DNA of 64,000 bases from Mesorhizobium sp. B2-4-3. GTDB taxonomy: Bacteria; Pseudomonadota; Alphaproteobacteria; Rhizobiales; Rhizobiaceae. Below, in pieces: positions 26,518 through 35,565 of the stretch. Position numbers and translations under genes: made by a program. The DNA is taken from contig NZ_VFVL01000001.1 in NCBI RefSeq assembly GCF_006442815.1, positions 310,001 to 374,000 of the forward strand, given 5' to 3'. Each line of letters starts with the position of its first letter. Position 1 is the first letter of the stretch. Below the pieces are notes generated by a model. That model had not been told where the DNA came from. It saw nothing but the letters and a program-made list of their open reading frames with translations, and did no database searches.

Positions 26518-27933
26518 ATGGCGACCACGCAACTGGAACAGCCTGAAGGGGGCGGCCCCGGCGATCTCGCGCTGCGAACGCTGAGGGCGATGCCGCGCGC
26601 CTGGAACCGGTTCTGGCGCCTTGTCGCGCTCTACATGCCGAAGCGGCTCTATGCCCGCTCGCTGATCATCGTGATCGCGCCGATGATCCTGCTGCAGTCG
26701 GTGGTCGCCTTCGTCTTCATGGAGCGTCACTGGCAGACGGTCACCCAGCGCCTGTCGCAAGCGACTGTGCGCGACATCGCCGCCATCATCGACATGATGG
26801 AGACCTATCCGCACGACGCCGACTACGCCAATATCATCCGCGTCGCCCAGGACCGCATGCAGCTGAAGGTCGACCTTCTGCCGCCCGACCCGCTGCCGCC
26901 GCCCGGCCCGAAGCCGTTCTTTTCCATCCTCGACGAGGCGCTGTCGTCGGAGATCACCAGGCAGATCAACCGGCCCTTCTGGATCGACACGGTCGGCAAT
27001 TCCAACATCGTCGAGGTCCGCGTCCAGCTGGAAGGCAAGGTGCTGCGCGTTTTCGTGCGGCGCAGCCAGGCCTATGCCTCGAACACCCACATCTTCCTGA
27101 TCTGGATGGTCGGCACCTCGCTGGTTCTGCTGATGATCGCGGTGCCGTTCCTGCGCAACCAGATAAGGCCGATCCTGACGCTGGCCGAGGCCGCCGAGAG
27201 TTTCGGCAAGGGGCGGCCGATGCCGCGCGACTTCCGCCCGCGCGGCGCCGAGGAAGTGCGTCGTGCCGGCTTCGCCTTCATCCAGATGCGTGAGCGCATC
27301 GAGCGCCAGATCGAGCAGCGCACCGCCATGCTGACCGGTGTCAGCCATGACCTCAGGACCATCCTCACCCGCTTCAAGCTGCAGCTGGCGCTGGCCGGCG
27401 GCAAATCCGAGACCAAGGCGGCGCTGAACCAGGACATCGACGACATGCAGTCGATGCTGGAGGGCTATCTTTCCTTTGCCCGCGGCGAGGGGGCGGAGGA
27501 CACCGGCCGTTTCGATCTCGAAACCTATTTCCAGAAACTCGGCGAGGAAGCGCAATTGCGCGGCTGCAGGCTCACGACGACGCTGACCGGCGATCCGACC
27601 GTGCATGTGCGGCCGAACGCCTTTGCCCGTTTGCTGTCGAACGTCATCGGCAATGCCTTCCGCTATGCCAAGACCGTCGAGGTCCACGCCAATCACGGCC
27701 GCGGCTCGCTCACCGTCACCATCGACGACGACGGCCCCGGCATCGCACCCGACAAGCGCGAAGAGGTTTTCAAGCCTTTCCTGCGGCTCGACGAGGCGCG
27801 CAACCTCGACGCCAGCGGCACCGGACTTGGCCTGTCGATCGCCCGCGACATCGCCCGCAGCCACGGCGGCGACATCGGCCTCGAGGACAGCCCGCTCGGC
27901 GGCCTGCGTGCCGTCATCAAGGTGCCCGCGTAG
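26518..27933 (+). CDS. Membrane sensor histidine kinase (EnvZ-like)
   Basis: A 471-residue inner-membrane kinase. Transmembrane segments lie near residues 47-68 and 196-217, flanking a periplasmic domain of about 125 residues. A HAMP region follows, then the phosphoacceptor H277 in SHDLRTILTR, the N box NVIGNAFRYA, the G1 box DDDGPGIAP and the G2 box GTGLGLSIAR. The H box has Ile where the common motif has Pro (DLRTP). The gene follows the OmpR-type regulator at 52 bases and probably belongs to the same operon. Confidence 0.93.
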   Translation: MATTQLEQPEGGGPGDLALRTLRAMPRAWNRFWRLVALYMPKRLYARSLIIVIAPMILLQSVVAFVFMERHWQTVTQRLSQATVRDIAAIIDMMETYPHDADYANIIRVAQDRMQLKVDLLPPDPLPPPGPKPFFSILDEALSSEITRQINRPFWIDTVGNSNIVEVRVQLEGKVLRVFVRRSQAYASNTHIFLIWMVGTSLVLLMIAVPFLRNQIRPILTLAEAAESFGKGRPMPRDFRPRGAEEVRRAGFAFIQMRERIERQIEQRTAMLTGVSHDLRTILTRFKLQLALAGGKSETKAALNQDIDDMQSMLEGYLSFARGEGAEDTGRFDLETYFQKLGEEAQLRGCRLTTTLTGDPTVHVRPNAFARLLSNVIGNAFRYAKTVEVHANHGRGSLTVTIDDDGPGIAPDKREEVFKPFLRLDEARNLDASGTGLGLSIARDIARSHGGDIGLEDSPLGGLRAVIKVPA

Positions 27934-27937
27934 CCAT

Positions 27938-27984
27938 AGCATGATCCCGAAAAGTGGAAGCCGGTTTTCGGACAAGATCATGCT
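27938..27984. repeat. Short dispersed palindrome, family C, copy 1
   Basis: AGCATGATC and GATCATGCT arms enclose CCGAAAAGTGGAAGCCGGTTTTCGG. Related copies are at 38951-38997 and 56222-56268, with a variant at 45911-45961. The rest of the gap to the glycosyltransferase shows no clear gene. Confidence 0.8.
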
Positions 27985-28184
27985 CAATCAAAAGACAGGC
28001 TTCATCCGCCCGTCATGAAATCATGGTCAAGAGCGCGCATGAAGCGCGTGACCCTTGTTGATTCGGCCCTGCCGCCCCGCTTCGATCCGGCCCCTGCCCG
28101 GGCGCGCTGGAGCGAGGCGCGGCCTGCTGCCTGGTTGCCGTTCCGGCAAGGCGCCGGCGCGCCCAGGAATTATCGCGGCAAAGG

Positions 28185-28238
28185 ATCGCCATGCGTATCG
28201 GGATCGCCACGCGTATCGGGATCGCCATGCGGATCCTG
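28185..28238. repeat. 18-base tandem repeat, three copies, spanning the glycosyltransferase start
   Basis: The unit ATCGCC(A)(T/C)GCGTATCGGG occurs three times in a row. The last copy contains the likely start codon and the first copy carries another in-frame ATG at 28191. It extends the frame by 12 residues reading [12 protein letters not shown]. Confidence 0.8.
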
Positions 28239-29291
28239 ATGGTCACCGACGCATGGCGGCCTCAGGTCAATGGCGTGGTGCACACGCTGGAACGTCTCAC
28301 CGAGGCGCTGAAACCCTTCGACGTCGAGCTCGATTTCCTGACGCCGAACCTCTTTCGCACCTTGCCGATGCCGACCTATCCCGACATCCGGCTCGCATTG
28401 ACGACGCCGGGCCATGTCGCGCGTATGATCGAGGCCGCCAAGGCCGACCACATCCACATCGTCACCGAGGGTCCGCTCGGCATCATGGCGCGCCGTCATT
28501 GCCGAAGGATCGGCCGCCCCTTCACCACCAGCTACCACACGCGCTTTCCCGAATATCTCAGCGCCCGCCTGCCGGTGCCGGAGAGTTGGGCCTACAATTG
28601 GCTGCGCGACTTCCACAATTCCGGACAGGGCACGCTCGTCGCGACGCAATCGCTGGCGGACGATCTCGCGGCGCGTGGCTTCAACAAGCTGAGGCCCTGG
28701 ACGCGCGGCGTCGACACCGACCATTTTCGTCCCGACAAGCGCAAGGAAACCGGATTTCCCCGCCCGGTCTTCCTGTGCGTCGGCCGCGTCGCGATCGAAA
28801 AGAACCTGACCGCCTTCCTCGATCTCGATTTGCCCGGCAGCAAGGTTATCGTCGGCGAAGGACCGGAGCTGGCAAAGCTCAAGGCGCGCTATCCCAAAGC
28901 GAATTTCCTCGGCCACCGCCCGAACGACGAGCTGGCCGAGATCTATGCGTCGGCCGACGTCTTCGTCTTCCCGAGCCGCACCGACACCTTCGGCAACGTC
29001 ATCATCGAGGCGCTGGCCAGCGGAACGCCCGTCGCCGCCTATCCAGTGACCGGACCGATCGACATTGTCGGCGATGGCATCGGGGGGGCTGTATCGAACG
29101 ATCTGGGCGAGGCGGCGATGAAGGCGCTTCACGTCGATCGCGCCGAGGCACGCCAGCGCGCGATGCGCTACAGCTGGCAGGCCTGCGCCGAAATGTTTCT
29201 CGACGTGGTCGACGAAGCGCTGGGAATGCCGCGCAAGCGTGCCGATCAGGATCAGCTGGCTCCAGGTCGCCCCAGGCTCGTCCTAGAATAA
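28227..29291 (+). CDS. Glycosyltransferase family 1/4 (GT4, MgtA-like)
   Basis: A 354-residue GT-B glycosyltransferase, cytoplasmic and probably membrane-associated. The N-terminal domain opens with [21 protein letters not shown], typical of the MgtA/SqdX/PimB-like group that transfers a sugar to a lipid acceptor. The C-terminal donor-binding domain holds [24 protein letters not shown] and [30 protein letters not shown], with the E(x7)E motif. The third of three repeated ATG contexts is taken as the start. The gene overlaps the convergent csaA by 9 bases. Donor and acceptor are not known. Confidence 0.88.
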   Translation: MRILMVTDAWRPQVNGVVHTLERLTEALKPFDVELDFLTPNLFRTLPMPTYPDIRLALTTPGHVARMIEAAKADHIHIVTEGPLGIMARRHCRRIGRPFTTSYHTRFPEYLSARLPVPESWAYNWLRDFHNSGQGTLVATQSLADDLAARGFNKLRPWTRGVDTDHFRPDKRKETGFPRPVFLCVGRVAIEKNLTAFLDLDLPGSKVIVGEGPELAKLKARYPKANFLGHRPNDELAEIYASADVFVFPSRTDTFGNVIIEALASGTPVAAYPVTGPIDIVGDGIGGAVSNDLGEAAMKALHVDRAEARQRAMRYSWQACAEMFLDVVDEALGMPRKRADQDQLAPGRPRLVLE

Positions 29292-29642
29292 ACGCCCGCC
29301 GTCCGGCACCTTGCGTTCGATGGCGCCGAGCACGACCGCGCCTTCTTCGTCGGGAAAGCCGAGCGTCAGCACTTCCGACATGAACGGGCCGATCTGGCGC
29401 GGCGGGAAATTGACCACCGCGAAGACCTGGCGGCCGATCAGCGTTTCCGGCGCGTAGTATTTGGTGATCTGCGCCGACGACTTCTTCACCCCGATCGCCG
29501 GACCGAAATCGATCTTCAGCTTGATCGCCGGCTTGCGCGCCTCCGGAAACGGCTCGGCCTCGACGATCGTGCCGGCACGAATGTCGACACGGTCGAAATC
29601 GGCAAAGCTGATCTCGGGCTTGCGCTCGCTGCTGGAACTCAT
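29283..29642 (-). CDS. csaA: tRNA-binding protein, CsaA family
   Basis: A 119-residue single-domain tRNA-binding OB fold related to the C-terminal domain of methionyl-tRNA synthetase. Visible motifs are [32 protein letters not shown] at the start and [25 protein letters not shown] later. CsaA is thought to act as a tRNA-binding or export-related chaperone. It overlaps the convergent glycosyltransferase at its 3' end and lies 18 bases after the YbjN gene on the same strand, so those two may form an operon. Confidence 0.92.
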   Translation of the reverse strand: MSSSSERKPEISFADFDRVDIRAGTIVEAEPFPEARKPAIKLKIDFGPAIGVKKSSAQITKYYAPETLIGRQVFAVVNFPPRQIGPFMSEVLTLGFPDEEGAVVLGAIERKVPDGGRLF

Positions 29643-29660
29643 CGGCGATATCGGCCTGGC

Positions 29661-30161
29661 TCAGGCGTTTCCGTGGGTCTCGAAGAGCACGCTGGATAGC
29701 GCGTCCTTGGCCGATGTACCCGACCAGACGACGAACTGGAAGGCCTGGAAATAGCATTCGCAGGCCTCCAGCGCCGAGGACAGCAGCACCTCGACCTGCT
29801 GGCTCGAGGGCTCGACCCCACCGGCAAGCAGCAGCGACTGCCGGAACATGATCGCGCCTTCCTGCTCCCACAGATCGAAATGCCCGAACAGCATCTGCTC
29901 GTTGATCAGCGAAAGCAGCCGCATCACTTCCAGCGCGCGCGTCTCCGGCACCTTGATGTCGAAGGCGCAGGCCAGATGCAGCGCCTCGAAATCCTCCATC
30001 CAGGAAAAGGAGACATGGTAGTCGGTCCAGCTGCCGGCCACCGAAATCGAAATCTCGTCGTCGCCGGCGCGCTCGAAGGACCAGTCGTTGTTGTGGGCCA
30101 CCTGCTCGATGACGTCCACCGGGTGGATTTCGCGGGAGAATTCGAGTTCGAGGAGTTCCAT
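29661..30161 (-). CDS. YbjN domain-containing protein
   Basis: A 166-residue cytoplasmic protein of the YbjN family (type III chaperone-like fold). It begins MELLELEFSREIHPVDVIEQVA and contains DYHVSFSWMEDFEALHLACAFD and LLSLINEQMLFGHFDLWEQEGAIMFRQSL, all typical of the alphaproteobacterial branch. E. coli YbjN affects motility and stress responses, but the molecular role is not settled. Confidence 0.88.
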   Translation of the reverse strand: MELLELEFSREIHPVDVIEQVAHNNDWSFERAGDDEISISVAGSWTDYHVSFSWMEDFEALHLACAFDIKVPETRALEVMRLLSLINEQMLFGHFDLWEQEGAIMFRQSLLLAGGVEPSSQQVEVLLSSALEACECYFQAFQFVVWSGTSAKDALSSVLFETHGNA

Positions 30162-30474
30162 GAATGCTTCCTGTGTTCAGGGGAGCGCCACACGCTCCGC
30201 GGGGCACACACGACGAACAATCTTGTCTAGAACTCGGACGGTCAGGACTTTCCAACGCAAAGACCCAACCGGACCCCACCGCCCGGCGCATGACCCTGCT
30301 TCGAATCATGCAACAAATTCAGTCTATTGATCGGGAGTCGCGTGAACAGCCCAATTTTTCGCACTGAGTCATCCGCATGTGGAAAGGTGGCTGTCACGGA
30401 GATTCATGCAATGCCGGTAAGCGATTCACGGCAAAGCGATTTTTCGGATCGCGCTATGTGGAAAAGTTTAACGA
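30162..30474. other. Intergenic region without recognised gene
   Basis: This 313-base stretch lies between two minus-strand genes. It holds the promoter region of the YbjN gene and an AT-rich part near 30460-30490 past the ubiK stop. I see no conserved RNA, repeat or convincing reading frame. Confidence 0.5.
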
Positions 30475-30777
30475 TTATTTTTTTGCGCGCGGCTTTGCAG
30501 CACCCGCAGGTGCGGCTTGTCCGGTCAATTCGGCGAGCTTGGCCTCGAGCGCCTCGACGCGCGTCGCCAGCTGGATGTTGTCTTCCCTCGCCTTGACCGC
30601 CATCTCGCGCACGGCCTCGAACTCTTCACGCTGCACCACATCCATGGAATTCAGCATGCGCTCGGCCTGAGCCCGGAACGCCGTCTCCACTTCGCGCCGC
30701 ACGCCCTGCGCGGCACCCGCGGCATCGGTCATGATTTTTGCGAATTCGTCGAGAATGCGGTTCGGTCCGGTCGACAT
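30475..30777 (-). CDS. ubiK: Ubiquinone biosynthesis accessory factor UbiK family (BMFP domain)
   Basis: A 100-residue protein. It starts MSTGPNRILDEFAKIMTDAAGAAQGV and continues with a coiled coil (REEFEAVREMAVKAREDNIQLATRVEALEAKLAEL), ending in an Ala/Pro/Lys tail. This is the BMFP/YqiC architecture: a membrane-fusogenic trimeric coiled coil that helps the UbiJ-UbiK lipid complex in ubiquinone synthesis. The start has AGGA eight bases ahead. The frame is open further upstream, but without family similarity. Confidence 0.88.
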   Translation of the reverse strand: MSTGPNRILDEFAKIMTDAAGAAQGVRREVETAFRAQAERMLNSMDVVQREEFEAVREMAVKAREDNIQLATRVEALEAKLAELTGQAAPAGAAKPRAKK

Positions 30778-30856
30778 GGCAGATCCTCGCTTTGTCGTTT
30801 TGACGTAGTGGCGCGCGCCGCGGAATGCAAGCGTGTCTGATGACGAGCGGTTCATG

Positions 30857-30885
30857 TTGGCGCACCGCTCAATAACTATTATTAT
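30857..30885 (+). promoter_or_regulatory. Sigma-70-type promoter of the toxin-antitoxin operon
   Basis: TTGGCG and TATTAT are separated by exactly 17 bases and lie about 30 bases before the antitoxin start. The surrounding AT-rich sequence stands out from its neighbourhood. Confidence 0.6.
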
Positions 30886-30913
30886 GTCGACAAGAGTCCC
30901 TAGGGAGCATGTC

Positions 30914-31174
30914 ATGGCAATCAGTGCAGATCTCGGTGACCGCCTGGAAGACGTCGTGAACCGACTCGTCAAAACCGGTCGCTACAATTCGAAAAGCGAG
31001 GTGTTGCGCGAAGGTGTCCGCCTCGTCGAAGAAAGGGAGAAACGCCTCGCCACGCTCGATGCGGCCCTCGCGCGAGGCATCGCTGACGCAGACGCGGGAC
31101 GCGTGAAGCCTGCCGCGGACGTGTTCGATCGCCTGGAGAGCAAATATAAGGCGATGGCCGAGAAGCGTAGGTGA
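30914..31174 (+). CDS. Type II antitoxin, ParD family (CopG/ribbon-helix-helix)
   Basis: An 86-residue protein beginning MAISADLGDRLEDVVNRLVKTGRYNSKSEVLREGVRLVEERE. The first 50 residues are a ribbon-helix-helix DNA-binding domain and the C-terminal part (DAALARGIADADAGRVKPAADVFDRLESKY) is the toxin-neutralising tail of ParD antitoxins. It overlaps the toxin start by four bases. The antitoxin dimer probably represses the promoter just upstream. Confidence 0.9.
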   Translation: MAISADLGDRLEDVVNRLVKTGRYNSKSEVLREGVRLVEEREKRLATLDAALARGIADADAGRVKPAADVFDRLESKYKAMAEKRR

Positions 31175-31473
31175 AACTGCTGGTATTTACCGACCAGGCC
31201 GAGGGTGACCTTGAGGCTATCGGCGATCACATCGCCAGCGACAACCCATTCCGGGCGATGACCTTCGTTCGCGAATTGCGCAATGCCTGCATTGAACTAT
31301 GCACAATGCCGGAACGTTGTCAGTTGGTCCCACGCCATCAGTCCTCCGGCATCCGCCGTCGGGTGTACGGCAATTACCTGATTTTCTTCCGCCTCCATAT
31401 AGATGCCGTCGAAGTGCTACATATCCTTCACGGCGCGACGGATTATGAGCGGATCCTGTTCCCTGAGACGTGA
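31171..31473 (+). CDS. Type II toxin, RelE/ParE family
   Basis: A 100-residue basic protein with the ParE fold: FTDQAEGDLEAIGDHIASDNPFRAMTFVREL, then MPERCQLVPRHQSSGIRRRVYGNYLIFFRL and VLHILHGATDYERIL. ParE toxins inhibit DNA gyrase. It starts at a GTG overlapping the antitoxin stop (GTGA). All expected segments are present, so the pair looks intact. Confidence 0.9.
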   Translation: MKLLVFTDQAEGDLEAIGDHIASDNPFRAMTFVRELRNACIELCTMPERCQLVPRHQSSGIRRRVYGNYLIFFRLHIDAVEVLHILHGATDYERILFPET

Positions 31474-31539
31474 CGGTCGGCTGCGACATTGACCCTGCCT
31501 TGACCCCGCCAAAACCCTGCCGCATGGTCCGCGCCCATT

Positions 31540-32418
31540 GTGACCGTCACCGGGGACCCCGTTTTGAGCGAATATTTCCTGCTGCCGCTGGCCTCCCTGC
31601 CCTTCCCCAACATCGATCCGGTCATCGTCAACATCGGGCCGCTGGCGGTGCATTGGTACGGCGTCGGCTATATCGTCGGCATCCTGTTCGCCTGGTGGTA
31701 TGCCAAGCGCCTCGTCACCAATCCTCGCCTCTGGCCGGACGGCCGCCTGCCGATGAAACCCGAGGACCTCGACGACTTCATCGTCTGGGCGGCGATCGGC
31801 GTGGTGCTCGGCGGACGCACCGGCTACGTGCTCTTCTACGACCTGCCACGCTACATCGCGCATCCGCTCGACATCTTCGCCGTCTGGCAGGGCGGAATGT
31901 CGTTTCATGGCGGCCTTCTCGGCGTCATCCTTGCCATGACGCTGTTTTCGCTCAAGCGCCGCATCCACACCTGGACGCTGTTCGATGTGGTGTCGGCCGG
32001 CGTGCCGGTTGGGCTCGGCCTTGTGCGTGTCGCCAACTTCATCAATTCCGAGCTCTGGGGCCGGCCGTCGGACGTGCCATGGGCGATCGAATTCCCCAAT
32101 GGCGGGCCATTCACCCGCCACCCCAGCCAACTCTACGAGGCCTTGCTCGAAGGCCTGGTGCTGTTCTTGGTCCTGCGTTTCCTCACCCATTCGCGCCTCA
32201 AGCTGAAAACGCCGCGCTTCGTCGGCGGTGCCTTCATCTGCGGCTACGGCCTGTCGCGCATCTTCGTCGAGTTCTTCCGCGAGCCCGACCAGCAGCTCGG
32301 CTACCTGCTCGGCACCAACTGGCTGACCATGGGCATGATCCTGTCCACGCCGATGGTGCTGGCCGGCATCTGGGCCATGGTCACCGCAAAGCCGATGGCG
32401 CAACCGCAGGCGGCATGA
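31540..32418 (+). CDS. lgt: Prolipoprotein diacylglyceryl transferase
   Basis: A 292-residue inner-membrane enzyme with about seven membrane segments. It transfers diacylglycerol from phosphatidylglycerol to the lipobox Cys of prolipoproteins. Visible motifs are [13 protein letters not shown] (first segment), [22 protein letters not shown] with the essential His/Gly motif, and the Lgt signature [20 protein letters not shown] start at 31540 is used; TTG at 31564 is possible. The stop overlaps the next gene (ATGA). Confidence 0.95.
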   Translation: MTVTGDPVLSEYFLLPLASLPFPNIDPVIVNIGPLAVHWYGVGYIVGILFAWWYAKRLVTNPRLWPDGRLPMKPEDLDDFIVWAAIGVVLGGRTGYVLFYDLPRYIAHPLDIFAVWQGGMSFHGGLLGVILAMTLFSLKRRIHTWTLFDVVSAGVPVGLGLVRVANFINSELWGRPSDVPWAIEFPNGGPFTRHPSQLYEALLEGLVLFLVLRFLTHSRLKLKTPRFVGGAFICGYGLSRIFVEFFREPDQQLGYLLGTNWLTMGMILSTPMVLAGIWAMVTAKPMAQPQAA

Positions 32419-33482
32419 CCCGGCTGAAGGAGCGCATCAAGGGCCTGATCGGCGCGACGGGGCCGATCCCGGTCAGCGAATATATGGCGCTCTGCCTGTT
32501 CGATCCCGACGCGGGCTACTACACCACGCGCGAGCCCTTCGGCGCCGGCGGCGACTTCATCACCGCACCCGAGATCAGCCAGATGTTCGGCGAGCTCGTC
32601 GCGGTCTGGCTCTACCAGGCCTGGCAGGACGCCGGCCGGCCGCTGCCCGCGACCGTCGCCGAGATCGGCCCCGGCCGCGGCACCTTGATGAAGGACATGC
32701 TGCGCACCTGGTCGCGGCTCGACCCGGCACTTACCGGCAAGGCCTCGTTTGCCCTCGTCGAGACCAGCCCGCGCCTTGTCGAAATCCAAAGAGAGACGCT
32801 TGCCGGCCAAGACGCAAAGCTGGACTGGCACCAGACCATCGACACGCTGCCGCGGCAGCCGCTGTTCATCGTCGGCAACGAATTGTTCGATGCCGTGCCG
32901 ATCCGGCAATTCGTGCATGTCGGCGAAAGCTGGCGCGAGCGCGTGGTCGGCCTCGACGACAATGACGAGCTGCGCTTCTTTGCCAGCGCCGGCTCGCTCG
33001 ATCCCACGCTGTTGCCCGAAGATGCCTCCGGCGCGCCCGAAGGCGCGATCGCCGAGGTGGCGCCGGCCCGTGCAGCACTGATGTCGGCGATCGCGGCGCG
33101 CATCGCTGCCCAGGGCGGCGCGGGCCTCTTTATCGACTACGGCCATTTGCAGCCTGGCATCGGCGACACCTTGCAGGCCTTGCGCCGGCATCGGCATGAA
33201 GACGTGCTGGCCGGCCCCGGCGAGGCCGATCTCACATCGCATGTCGATTTCGCCGCCCTTGCGACAGCGGTCCATCCTCATGGGCTTCGTGTCGAGATGA
33301 CGACACAGGGAGAATTCCTGCTTGGCATGGGCTTGATCGAGCGCGCCGGCGCGCTCGGTGAGAACGCTGATGAGCAAGCCCGTCAAGCCATTTCCGACGC
33401 GGTCGAACGCTTGGCCGGCCCCGACACGATGGGCGAGCTTTTCAAGGTTATGAAGATCCTGCCGGCGACGAGAGCGGCTTGA
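32415..33482 (+). CDS. Class I SAM-dependent methyltransferase, MidA family (NDUFAF7-like)
   Basis: A 355-residue protein with the MidA/DUF185 motifs [31 protein letters not shown] (SAM-binding), [13 protein letters not shown] and LFIDYGH. The mitochondrial homolog methylates an Arg of complex I subunit NDUFS2 during assembly, so a role in NADH dehydrogenase maturation is plausible. It is coupled to lgt by an ATGA overlap and followed by pgeF. This lgt-MidA-pgeF order is common in Rhizobiales. Confidence 0.92.
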   Translation: MTRLKERIKGLIGATGPIPVSEYMALCLFDPDAGYYTTREPFGAGGDFITAPEISQMFGELVAVWLYQAWQDAGRPLPATVAEIGPGRGTLMKDMLRTWSRLDPALTGKASFALVETSPRLVEIQRETLAGQDAKLDWHQTIDTLPRQPLFIVGNELFDAVPIRQFVHVGESWRERVVGLDDNDELRFFASAGSLDPTLLPEDASGAPEGAIAEVAPARAALMSAIAARIAAQGGAGLFIDYGHLQPGIGDTLQALRRHRHEDVLAGPGEADLTSHVDFAALATAVHPHGLRVEMTTQGEFLLGMGLIERAGALGENADEQARQAISDAVERLAGPDTMGELFKVMKILPATRAA

Positions 33483-33570
33483 GCCGGCAGGCGCGTCCTG
33501 CCGCCTGGTCCTGCTTGTCGTCCGAACTTCGCCTTGACGAAACCGCCTTGCACGGACGACAAACCCAACC

Positions 33571-34359
33571 ATGCTGAATCAGACCAGACCCGATCCAGTA
33601 CGCTCGCCGCTGCTTGAAAAGGCGCAAGGCATGCGCCACGGCTATTTCACCCGCATCGGCGGCGTCTCCGACGGCATCTATCGGGGGCTCAACATCGGCA
33701 CGGGCTCCAGCGACGATCAGAGACTGGTCGCCGAGAACCGGCGACGCGTTGCCGACTGGATGGGCGTGCCGGCGGATCATCTGTTGACCGCGCACCAGAT
33801 ACACTCGCCGGATGTCGTTGTCGCCAGGGAGCCCTTCGCGGGCCCTCGCCCGAAAGCCGATGCCATCGTCACCGACCGTCCGGGCATCGCCATCGGCGCC
33901 TCGACCGCCGATTGCGGGCCGGTGTTGTTCGCCGACGCCGAGGCGCGCGTCATCGGTGCCGCCCATGCGGGCTGGAAGGGCGCTTTCACCGGCGTGCTCG
34001 AGAACACCGTCGCCGCGATGGAGAGCCTCGGCGCCAGCCGCGAACGCATCGTGGCGGTGCTCGGTCCTTCCATCAGCCCCGACAATTACGAGGTCGGGCC
34101 GGAATTCGTCGCCCGCTTCGTCGAGGCCGATGTCGGCACCCAGCGATATTTCAGGCCATCGAGGACCGCCGGCCACTCGATGTTCGACCTCAACCAATAT
34201 ACGGTCGACCGGCTGCGCAAGGCCGGCGTGACCGCCGAGGGCCTTGGCCGCTGCACTTACGCGGAAGAAGACCTTTTCTATTCCTATCGGCGCACCACAC
34301 ACCGCAAGGAAGCGGATTACGGGCGCCAGGTTTCGGCAATCGTCCTGGAGAAAGAGTAA
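33571..34359 (+). CDS. pgeF: Peptidoglycan editing factor PgeF / multicopper-oxidase-like (YfiH, DUF152)
   Basis: A 262-residue cytosolic protein. It begins with HGYFTRIGGVSDGIYRGLNIG and carries the metal/catalytic motifs AHQIHSPDVV (His), STADCGPVLFAD (Cys) and AAHAGWKGAFTGVL (His). The family, also called laccase-domain YfiH, has purine nucleoside phosphorylase activity in some members and guards peptidoglycan composition in E. coli. The stop shares one base with the next start. Confidence 0.92.
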   Translation: MLNQTRPDPVRSPLLEKAQGMRHGYFTRIGGVSDGIYRGLNIGTGSSDDQRLVAENRRRVADWMGVPADHLLTAHQIHSPDVVVAREPFAGPRPKADAIVTDRPGIAIGASTADCGPVLFADAEARVIGAAHAGWKGAFTGVLENTVAAMESLGASRERIVAVLGPSISPDNYEVGPEFVARFVEADVGTQRYFRPSRTAGHSMFDLNQYTVDRLRKAGVTAEGLGRCTYAEEDLFYSYRRTTHRKEADYGRQVSAIVLEKE

Positions 34360-35510
34360 TGGCGCTGTATTTCGAACGTTCGGAATTCGACGCGCGGCGC
34401 GACCGGCTGCTGATCGAGATGGCCGAGAAGAAGCTCGACGCCGTGCTGTTGTTCGCGCAGGAGAGCATGTACTGGCTGACCGGCTACGACACGTTCGGCT
34501 TCTGCTTCTTCCAGTGCCTGGCGGTGAAGGCCGACGGTTCGATGGTGCTGCTCACCCGTTCGGCCGATCTCAGGCAGGCGCGCCACACCTCGACCATCGA
34601 AAACATCGTTCTGTGGACCGATCGTCAGGGCGCCAACCCGGCGATCGACCTGCGCAACCTGCTCAACGACCTCGACCTGCTCGGCGCCCGTATCGGCGTC
34701 GAATACGACACCCACGGCCTGACCGCCTACAATGGCCGCCGCCTCGACGAGCAATTGCAGACCTTCGGCCAGATCGCCGATGCTTCCGGCATCGTCGGCC
34801 GCCTGCGCTTGTTCAAGAGCCCGGCCGAGGTCGCCAAGGCGGAAAAGGCCGCCAATCTTTCCGACGACGCGCTGGACGCCGCCCTGCCCCTGATCAAGCA
34901 GGGCGGTGACGAAGGGCTCATCCTCGCCGCCATGCAGGGCGCGGTCTTTGCCGGCGGCGGCGACTATCCCGCCAACGAATACATCATCGGCTCCGGCCCC
35001 GATGCCTTGCTCTGCCGCTACAAGGCCGGCCGCCGCAAGCTCACCAAGAACGACCAGCTGACGCTCGAATGGGCCGGCGTCTTCCACCACTATCATGCCC
35101 CCATGATGCGCACCGTTCTGACCGGCAAGGTGTCGAAGCGTCACCAGGAATTGTTCGACGCTTCCCGCGCCGCCCTGCTCGCGGTCGAAAAGGCGATGAC
35201 GCCAGGCAACACCTTCGGCGATGTCTTCGACGCGCATGCCCGCACGCTCGAAGCGCACAATCTGACCAAGCACCGGCTGAACGCCTGCGGCTATTCGGTC
35301 GGCGCCCGCTTCACGCCGTCCTGGATGGACATGCCGATGTTCTACCAGGGCAACACCGAACCGATCGCACCCAATATGACGCTGTTCGCGCATATGATCA
35401 TCATGGACTCCGAGACCGAGACCGCAATGACGCTTGGCCGCACCTACCTGACCACGGAATCGGCGCCGAAGCCGCTGTCGCGCCATGATCTCGACTTGAT
35501 CGTGCAGTGA
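34359..35510 (+). CDS. M24-fold protein (Xaa-Pro peptidase-like) with unusual metal-site residues
   Basis: A 383-residue protein with a creatinase N-terminal domain and a C-terminal pita-bread fold. Usual M24 peptidases carry D..D..H..E..E metal ligands. Here the matching segments read TLEWAGVFHHYHAPMMRT, GYSVGARFTPSW and FAHMIIMDSE, so most ligands are replaced. This resembles the creatinase/ectoine hydrolase (DoeA)-like branch more than true aminopeptidases. It is coupled to pgeF (TAATG). Activity is uncertain; a non-metal hydrolase is my best guess. Confidence 0.83.
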   Translation: MALYFERSEFDARRDRLLIEMAEKKLDAVLLFAQESMYWLTGYDTFGFCFFQCLAVKADGSMVLLTRSADLRQARHTSTIENIVLWTDRQGANPAIDLRNLLNDLDLLGARIGVEYDTHGLTAYNGRRLDEQLQTFGQIADASGIVGRLRLFKSPAEVAKAEKAANLSDDALDAALPLIKQGGDEGLILAAMQGAVFAGGGDYPANEYIIGSGPDALLCRYKAGRRKLTKNDQLTLEWAGVFHHYHAPMMRTVLTGKVSKRHQELFDASRAALLAVEKAMTPGNTFGDVFDAHARTLEAHNLTKHRLNACGYSVGARFTPSWMDMPMFYQGNTEPIAPNMTLFAHMIIMDSETETAMTLGRTYLTTESAPKPLSRHDLDLIVQ

Positions 35511-35565
35511 ATCCATAATGGTTGGTTCACGCGGGGGCGTTCGCCAGTAGGGAGTTTTCAGGCAA

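Noticed and set aside
28015..28239. A 74-codon frame before the glycosyltransferase
   Set aside because: It has no good ribosome site, runs into the 18-base repeat in the wrong frame and resembles no protein.
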